Assembly: GCF_902459465.1 (NCBI RefSeq)
Contig: NW_022985736.1
Location: 1-64,000 of the forward strand
From: Asterias rubens
Taxonomy: Eukaryota > Echinodermata > Asteroidea > Forcipulatida > Asteriidae
DNA: 64,000 nucleotides
Direction: 5' to 3'
Part shown: positions 57,687-64,000 of the stretch, one piece after another
Layout: each line of letters starts with the position of its first letter
How positions within the stretch are numbered: the stretch's first letter is position 1
The notes under the pieces: generated by a model
The model's input: only the letters and a program-made list of their open reading frames with translations
What the model was told of the DNA's origin: nothing
Database searches by the model: none
Position numbers and translations under genes: made by a program

Positions 57687-57862
57687 GCTATGACTGGATC
57701 TCAGTGAAATGTTCTTGAATCAAACTCGCACTAATGTAATATCTATCACTTCATCCCACTCAGACAATTGTACTTTTTGGTTGACACTTCAAATCGATCC
57801 ATGAAGAAGATTTCTGGCATCTTCAACCCAGTGTGTTCCTTCGTCTTATTATATAAAGGTGA
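57687..57862 (+). other. Exon-like repeated module C
   Basis: 'ggatctcagtgaaatg', 'gaatcaaactcgcactaatg', 'cttcatcccactcag', 'acttcaaatcgatccatgaa', ends AAAGGTGAGT. One frame is open for ~30 codons across the exon-like part, but module A has a stop in the corresponding frame. Confidence 0.45.
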
Positions 57863-57966
57863 GTCTAAGCCTCATATAGAGAGACAACCAACAAAAACAT
57901 TTAGCTGTGGGGTGGTAACAACTTTGCAGGCTAAGGACCCAAATAAAGGCATTACTGAAATTGGTT

Positions 57967-58346
57967 TCAAAGGGAAGGTACACCTTTGGTAATTGTCAAA
58001 GACTAGTCTTCTCATTTGGTGTATCCCCATCATATGCATAAAAATAACAAGCCTGTCAAAATTTGGGCTCAATCGGTCATCGAAGTTGCGAGAAAATAAT
58101 GAAAGAAAAAACACCCTTGTTGGACGAATGTGTGTGCTTTCAGATAGGAATAAAAGACTTCTATAGCTAGAATTCTGTCATTATTTTAGTGCGAAATTAC
58201 CACTTTCTCAAAAACTACATTACTGCAGAGGGAGTCGTTTCCCACAATGTTTTGTACTAACAACAGCTCTCCAATGCTTGTTACCAAGTCAGTTTTTAAG
58301 TTAATATTTGTATTGAGTAATTACCAAACGTGTACCTTCCCTTTAA
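57967..58346 (+). mobile_element. Main-family MITE variant with AGGGAAGGTACACC ends
   Basis: Right TTAA at 58343-58346; left flank TCAA. Ends AGGGAAGGTACACC and GTGTACCTTCCCT; core of the AGACTTCT type at about 58150. Confidence 0.88.
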
Positions 58347-58430
58347 GTTGTACCTTTGGCTGACAAATCCATTGTATATGAAGACGAGTGTTGGCATGTG
58401 TTCGATTGTCTTAAGCAACATACAGGTGCG
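58347..58430 (+). other. Exon-like module D, remnant
   Basis: 'ttgtacctttggctgaca', 'atgaagacgag' and 'catacaggtgcg' keep the module order in shortened form. Cut by the next transposon. Confidence 0.35.
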
Positions 58431-58431
58431 A

Positions 58432-59014
58432 TTAAAATCACCTGGAAATAGAATTTTTTTCTTTCAAACATAAGAGTATATGCTTACGAACAATAAAACA
58501 ATTTTTTTAGTAATTGTTTGTCACGATTTATATGTTAAAACAATATATAAAGTTGTTCGGGGGGCTGACTCCGCCTACCCCTTTTGTGACGTCAATCGAG
58601 GCAGACTTTGCCTGCAATGCGTATAGTAAACACACGTGCAAAGTACATGTACGTCCAAGTCATGAGTTGGTACATTTCAAAAAGTGTTTTTCTGCATTCA
58701 GCAGCAATACACCTGGTCGGCATTGCCGGGAAAAAGAAAAAAAAATTTTTTTTTGAAACGTACAAACTCACGACTTGGTCCGTACATATACTTTGCAATT
58801 GTGTTTACTCTACGCATTACAGGCAAAGTCTGCCTCGATTGACGTCACGAACAGCGCCCTCTCGGGTCGGGGTCTACTCTTAAATTTGTAAATAACATAA
58901 GAACTGATTTTTTAAAACCTTAGTTAACTGTTTATTCACATTCCACTCATCAAAACACATATATTAGTGACAAAAGCTTTATTTTGAAAAAATACCACTT
59001 CCAGGTGACTTTAA
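58432..59014 (+). mobile_element. TTAA element with snapback interior (THAP-element relative)
   Basis: TTAA at 58432-58435 and 59011-59014. Ends AATCACCTGGAA and TTCCAGGTGACT are inverted. Both ends match the element at 59868-60698. The interior is a long palindrome (arms about 58580-58675 and 58755-58860). Next to its centre, 'cagcagcaatacacctggtc' is the start of the THAP coding region in inverted orientation. Confidence 0.85.
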
Positions 59015-59867
59015 ACCTCATAAAGAGACAGAACAAGCATGGACGTTTAGCTGTAAGGTGGTAATTTACCGTCACAAAACACCAACATGTTTTCAAGCTA
59101 TTGACGTTGCATTCAAGTTGGGTGCTAAGCGAGGGAGCATTTTCTCCGTCCTCTTTCCCCCTCCCCATGAATGAGGTTGACAACGTACACGCTGAATGGT
59201 TTGTTAATATATCAAAAGCCCTGCCCCCCAAAATAGTAATCTGATCGCAGACGCCCCTTTCTGTATCTAAGTTAATTGATTTTGGGAGCCCTCTTTATCT
59301 CTCATCAAAGCTCTTCTTACATGTCTCTCGCCTGTGAATTTTGAAACTGCAAACTGATTTGATATTTTAATTTGTTTTTGTCTTTGCCCATTTGCATGCA
59401 AATCAAGTGTTTTATCCTTGAACCCCATCCTCTTGCTCAGAACCCTACATCAATTGCCCTTATTAAACTTTAACAACAAATTTACAAAATTAATGGTTTA
59501 TTATCATCCCCCCCCCCCCCTCCCGAGTTGAATGCAAATGCGGGATCCCCCCACCCACCCCGCGAAAAAAAAATTGTGGAATTAAACTTGAACTAATGAA
59601 ATGTCTATCACTTTTGGCTGACACTTGCAGTCGATATTGAAAAGTGCACAAATAAATGAGATGAATGATCTTGTTATGCCTTAGCAAAAGATATCCACTT
59701 TGTTTAGTATTTCATTGACATTGACTTGTGGTTTGAAGTGGAATTCATTGACATTTCTGTACATTTATTTTGTCTTTGTTTTGATATGTTTTGTTCATGT
59801 AGTATGCTGTTGGAAGACCATCAAATAGAGCTACAAAGGGCTGACCTTCAAAAGTCATGTGCTATGT
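59015..59867. other. No gene; C run and module remnant
   Basis: C-rich tract at 59508-59560. 'acttgaactaatgaaatgtc' and 'acttttggctgacacttgca' at 59586-59630 are a remnant of the exon-like module. No coding region. Confidence 0.45.
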
Positions 59868-60698
59868 TTAAAGACACTTGGAAATAGATTTTTTTTTTCC
59901 TTCAAACATTAGAGTATATGTTCCTGAACAATAAAATAATTTTTTGAGTAATTGTTTTTGACGATTTATATGTTTAACAAATTAAATAAAGTTGTGTGGG
60001 GGTGACTCCGCCTACCCCTTTTGTGACGTCAATCGAGGAAGACTTTGCCTCGATCGAACATCGGAAACACGTACGTGCAAGTACATTCAAGTCCTGGACG
60101 TGAGTTTGTACGTTTGAAAAAGTGTTTTTCTTGCATTTTTCCGGCAATGTCAACCAGGTGTATTGCTGCTGGATGCAGCAAAACAACTAAAAATGGTGTC
60201 AGTTTGCCAAGTTGTCCGGTCCGACGTCTTTTCCGCTGTGCGGCAAACACTTCGAGCCGTCGTGCTTCGAGAATCCGGAATACACTACACATTTTGACAT
60301 GAAGAGAAAAGTTCTTTTTTTAAAACATGACGCCATCCCAATAATTTGTCCAGCTAGTGGGGAAGTCGAAAAAGGTACCTGAAAGACGTAACGAACCTGA
60401 AGGAGCATTTGCCTAACGTGACAAAAATCAGGTATTGTTTCAACTTTGAGGGCATGTTTTTAGCTTGCGCCAAGCGTCACTATGCTGTGTTGGCACTGCA
60501 TGCGATTCATTGCGCCTCGATTGACGTCACGAACAGCGCCCGCTCGGGTCGGGCTTTTTTTCCAATAATTTGTAAATAACATGGAAACTAATTTATGTAA
60601 ACCTTAGTTAGTTGTTTATTCATATTCCACTCATCAAAACACATATTTTAGTGACAAAAGCTTTATTTTGACAAAATACCACTTCCAGGTGACTTTAA
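59868..60698 (+). mobile_element. THAP-carrying TTAA element, internally deleted
   Basis: TTAA at 59868-59871 and 60695-60698; inverted ends AGACACTTGGAA and TTCCAGGTGACT. Contains 'gactccgcctacccctttt', a 'gacgtcaatcgagg' motif near each end, and a broken THAP gene. TTAA target sites and THAP domains together are known for the Kolobok superfamily. No catalytic transposase domain remains, so the superfamily is inferred. Confidence 0.8.
60147..60382 (+). pseudogene. THAP-domain protein remnant, frameshifted
   Basis: ATG at 60147 opens MSTRCIAAGCSKTTKNGVSL, the first half of a THAP zinc finger with the CxxxxC pair near the N-terminus. The second half (LCGKHFEPSCFE, then the FLKHDAIPII region, the usual 'C..HF' and 'lk..AvPtif' part) lies in another frame from about 60230 to the stop at 60380-60382. 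The region between, which should hold the invariant Trp, is shortened. A THAP domain binds DNA; here it is broken and unlikely to work. Most likely the N-terminal end of a former transposase. Confidence 0.75.
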
Positions 60699-60819
60699 TA
60701 GAGAGTGATTTGGGTGGCAATAAGTGCATAATTCCTTCAGCAAGAGAGGCATGACATTGGGCCCTGTTGCTTTAGCGTTGACTAGGTCTACTGTACAATA
60801 ATTTGCAGTTTGTATACAA

Positions 60820-61180
60820 TGAAGGCATTTGGCGATAATTTTCAAAGACCAGTCTTCTCACTTGGTTTATCCCAATATATGCATAAAAATAACAAACCTG
60901 TGAAAAATTTGACTCGATGTGTCATTGAAAATATGAAAGAAAAACCACCCTTGTACAATTTGTGTGCCTCCAAATGCTTAAAAAGGCTTCACGCCTGAAG
61001 TTTTTGATAATATTGAAATAATTGAGTGAGAAACTACCTCTTTTTCAAGAACTACGTTACTTCAGAGGAAGCCGTTTCTCACAATTGTTTACTATCAACA
61101 GCTCTCCATTGCTTGTTACCAAGTTAGTTTATGCTAACTATTATTTTAAGTAATAACCAAAAGTGTCCAATGCCTTTGAC
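60820..61180 (+). mobile_element. Main-family MITE, diverged
   Basis: 'aatgaaggcatttggcgata' to 'gtgtccaatgcctttga'. Core of the GGCTTCACGCCTGAAG type near 61000. Confidence 0.8.
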
Positions 61181-61911
61181 GTCTAAAGAGTTTGCATATG
61201 ACTACTGCGTTTGTTTAGCCAGGTAGAAAAGCAGCCTCGCTTCAAGAACAATTTTTTTTTAATTAATGGTAATAAAGGTGACGGTTCAGTGATTACAGTG
61301 AACCAACATTTTACTTGGTGGTAAACAATTTAACATTTAGATTCCCTTTTGATTTTATCAAACCACAATTACTGGATGTAAGTATAATAACTTTAGTTTA
61401 TAATTTGAGCCAGCTTAGATCTTAATTTGCTAAATTTGGCAATTAATGTTGCAGTAATTTGTAGTATTTTTGACTGAAAGGGCACACATGAGAACCACTT
61501 TTAAAGCGACATACAGACAATCAAAGTAACTTCAAACTGTTGTTGAGAGCGCCCTCTTGCGGTCAAAATACTCTCAATTTATTCACATTTTTAAATGAAG
61601 AACCCATTAGTTTGTGTAACTTTATTATGCTTAACTTCTTGCTACATTGTTTATTAATTAAATGGTATGGTATTATATAACCGGTTTTTTTTTTGCACAA
61701 ATAAACTATTGTTTTAACAGACACCACCAAACACGTCTTCATTATTTTGTTTCTCTCCTGCCTCAACCTCTACCCACATCGTAGACATGGTTTTCTTTCA
61801 ATTGATTTCAAACAGTTCCTTAAACTAAAGTCCACCCTCCAGTAAAAACCATTGAGAATAATATACCCACATAACAAGACTTTTGTTTCTACGCAGCTAG
61901 AACAGCCCCTC
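61181..61911. other. No gene recognised
   Basis: AT-rich noncoding sequence. Confidence 0.4.
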
Positions 61912-62233
61912 CCCAATCAGGCTCAGCCCTAACCATCCCATTCATAACCCATCATTCCCAATCAGGCTCAGCCCTAACCATCCCATTCATAACCCATCAT
62001 TCCCAATCAGGCTCAGCCCTAACCATCCCATTTATAACCCATCATTCCCAATCAGGCTCAGCCCTAACCATCCCATTCATAACCCATCATTCCCAATCGG
62101 GCTCAGCCCTAACCATCCCATTCATAACCCATCATTCCCAATCAGGCTCAGCCCTAACCATCCCATTCATAACCCTTCATTCCCAATCAGGCTCAGCCCT
62201 AACCATCCCATTCATAACCCATCATTCCCATGC
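61912..62233 (+). repeat. 45-bp tandem array, ~7 copies
   Basis: Exact 45-bp spacing (61912, 61957, 62002, 62047, 62092, 62137, 62182). Unit: CCCAATCAGGCTCAGCCCTA, ACCATCCCATTCATAACC, CATCATT. Copies differ by single bases only, so the array is young or homogenised. Confidence 0.95.
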
Positions 62234-62251
62234 ATGATTCAAGTTCATCGC

Positions 62252-62291
62252 CCACCCCCCCCCCCCCCCAAAAAAAAAAAAAAAAAAAAAC
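62252..62291 (+). repeat. Poly-C then poly-A tract
   Basis: A run of C followed by a run of A separates the 45-bp array from the 110-bp array. Confidence 0.9.
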
Positions 62292-62319
62292 CTGGCTTGC
62301 ACGTACAAATATCCTTTCA

Positions 62320-62785
62320 ACAAGCCACACCCCCTAGAAAATTACTACTTGTCCATCTCCCCTACCCTCAAGTAAAAACTTCCACTGCCTGGCCCAGTCA
62401 CCCACACTCCTTGCTCACACTCACACTCCCAGCCACACCCCAGCAAAATAATCACTAGTCCATCTCCCCTACCCTCAAATCGAACTCCCAGTTTATGATC
62501 CCAGTCACCCAGCCACCTTGCTCATGCGCCCATGTCCAACCAGCCACACCCCATCAAAATTACTACTAAACAATCTCCCCTACCCTCAAATCGAACTCCC
62601 AGTTTATGATCCCAGTCACCCACCCACCTTCCTCATACCCATGTCCAACCATCCACACCCCAACAAAATTATCACTAGTCCACATCCCCTACCCTCAAAT
62701 TGACAACCCAGACGCTCTTCCTGGCTCAAGTCATCTTCCTAGCTTGATTATTGTCACGTCCAACCAGCCACACCTCAGCAAAAAT
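62320..62785 (+). repeat. ~110-bp C-rich tandem array, ~5 copies
   Basis: Unit starts near 62325, 62434, 62544, 62655 and 62768 with 'ccacacccca.caaaa'. Each continues 'ctagtccatctcccctaccc' and 'atgatcccagtcaccca'. The + strand is strikingly poor in G. Confidence 0.88.
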
Positions 62786-63507
62786 ACTACAATTGTCGGA
62801 ATAGTAAATACGCTATCTAATAATATCTGTGACCTCCTGCGGGAACCAGTTGAATACCCATGTGGTCTTGGACAGGCATCGGTGATTGGAGCCAGCCAAA
62901 GCAACCGAAAGGTACCAGACTACCGCCTAACACGACATAACATACGGTAGGGTCTGGGTACTTGACGGCTTGAAGCCGTCACGCGTATTCAAAATGGCCA
63001 CCAGCCATGCTTGGTTTACGTCACTACCGTGGATTTACTACGATCTTTTGTTGTGATTTAATGTATCTAGAGGTAAGCTTTATCATGTAATTTGATTTAG
63101 TTCATAATGTAGAATAGGAATAAGCCTCACGGAAGCCATGTCAACACCTAGAATGTCATAAAACGGGTAATTTTGAGGCATTTTGTTTTGCCTTCATGCG
63201 TGTAAACATCAGCCCTTGAAAGTGGGCCCCGGAAGTAGCTATACAGTAAACGTTTGACCCATTGTGTGTCATTGTGTTGTCAGTTAATGGTGAATAGCTG
63301 TCAATCAAATGGAACAATAAACTTTTCTGTAAAGAGTATTTTGGGTGACATCATCCTTAACCACTTGTTGTGTTCCTGAGTATGTCTACGTCAATGCGTG
63401 AATAGTTTAGTATCTGATAAATGTGTGTACATGTACATGTGCCATGGGCCGCCCGTTAACTGCTTCCAAACCATGTGCTTTTAAGAACAGAATTGACAGT
63501 CAATCTT
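62786..63507. other. No gene recognised
   Basis: Contains 'cttgacggcttgaagccgtcacg' (small hairpin near 62960). No coding region is supported. Confidence 0.4.
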
Positions 63508-63800
63508 AAAGGCATGTTTGGCACTATTGGTAATTACTCAAAATAGTTCATATCATAAGAACTTACTTAGTAACGAGCAACGGACAGCTTTTGATAGTAT
63601 TAAACATTGTGAGAATCGACTTCCTCTGTATCAATATAGTTCTTGAGAGGTAATTGTTCACTCAAATATTAAAATACTCCAAGCCTGAAGCCTTGTATTA
63701 TTTATGCGTCTGAAAGCACACAAATTTGTGCGTATTTCGTTCATCTTCTCTTGCAACTGCGGAGACTAATTTGAGCCCAAGTTTTCACAAATTTGTTATG
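63508..63800 (-). mobile_element. Main-family MITE, 3' truncated
   Basis: TTAA at 63508-63511, AGGCATGTTTGGCAC, 'ggtaattactcaaaatagtt', core of the 'caagcctgaagcctt' type. Right end not found. Confidence 0.8.
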
Positions 63801-64000
63801 TTCAGAGCTTTTAATTGCATTTTAAATAAAGGGCCAATAATCTCTATAAATAGTTCATGTGACTTTCTAATGTTAAAGTACTTACTATGATTAATTGTCT
63901 TTCGTGTTATTTTCGTATTTTGTATACTATTTTTCCCAAATAGACTATTAACTTAACAGAGTGACGTTAATAAACATGTTCTTCAAGATACATTTTCCCC

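Noticed and set aside
61912..62233. CCCTAA motif in every unit suggesting interstitial telomere repeat
   Set aside because: CCCTAA occurs once per 45-bp unit, not in tandem; it is chance within the unit.

Overview
The window looks like nuclear DNA of a marine deuterostome, most likely an echinoderm and perhaps a sea star. I infer this from the AT-rich base composition, long introns, single-exon rhodopsin-type receptors, and dense short inverted-repeat transposons with a long foldback element resembling the sea-urchin TU type. Species was not determined; no database search was possible.

Protein-coding content is small. (1) An SLC23-type (nucleobase/ascorbate transporter family) gene lies on the + strand, with 11 exons between 12370 and 20897. 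Joined, they give 571 residues in frame; the exon(s) encoding the N-terminus are not visible. Its signature motif carries Glu where vertebrate vitamin C transporters carry Pro, which points to nucleobase rather than ascorbate transport. One intron uses a GC donor. (2) Two paralogous single-exon class A GPCR genes lie on the + strand (29365-30318 and 36017-36979). Their TM5-loop-TM6 region is nearly identical at DNA level while the rest is diverged. The second starts directly at the end of a 55-bp minisatellite. (3) There are fragments: a minus-strand C-terminal piece of an unrecognised transposon-like protein near 2.3 kb, and a broken THAP-domain gene inside a short TTAA-flanked transposon near 60.2 kb.

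Layout: 0-4.6 kb, MITEs and a protein fragment; 4.6-10.5 kb, a foldback element with arms of about 2.7-2.8 kb; 12-21 kb, SLC23 gene with SINEs and MITEs in its introns; 21-29 kb, MITEs; 29-37 kb, GPCR pair with a local duplication and a minisatellite; 37-55 kb, MITEs and minisatellites (largest at 41.2-42.4 kb); 55-61 kb, repeated exon-like modules, MITEs and two THAP/TTAA elements; 61.9-62.8 kb, C-rich tandem arrays.

The dominant repeat is one hairpin MITE family with about 35 full or partial copies, roughly 11 kb by hand-summing approximate intervals. Its copies share ends and TTAA target sites but carry different central palindromes. Several other families also sit at TTAA, and one of them carries a THAP domain, so a Kolobok-like transposase is a plausible common mobiliser. 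A separate palindromic family carries paired CTCF-like core motifs.
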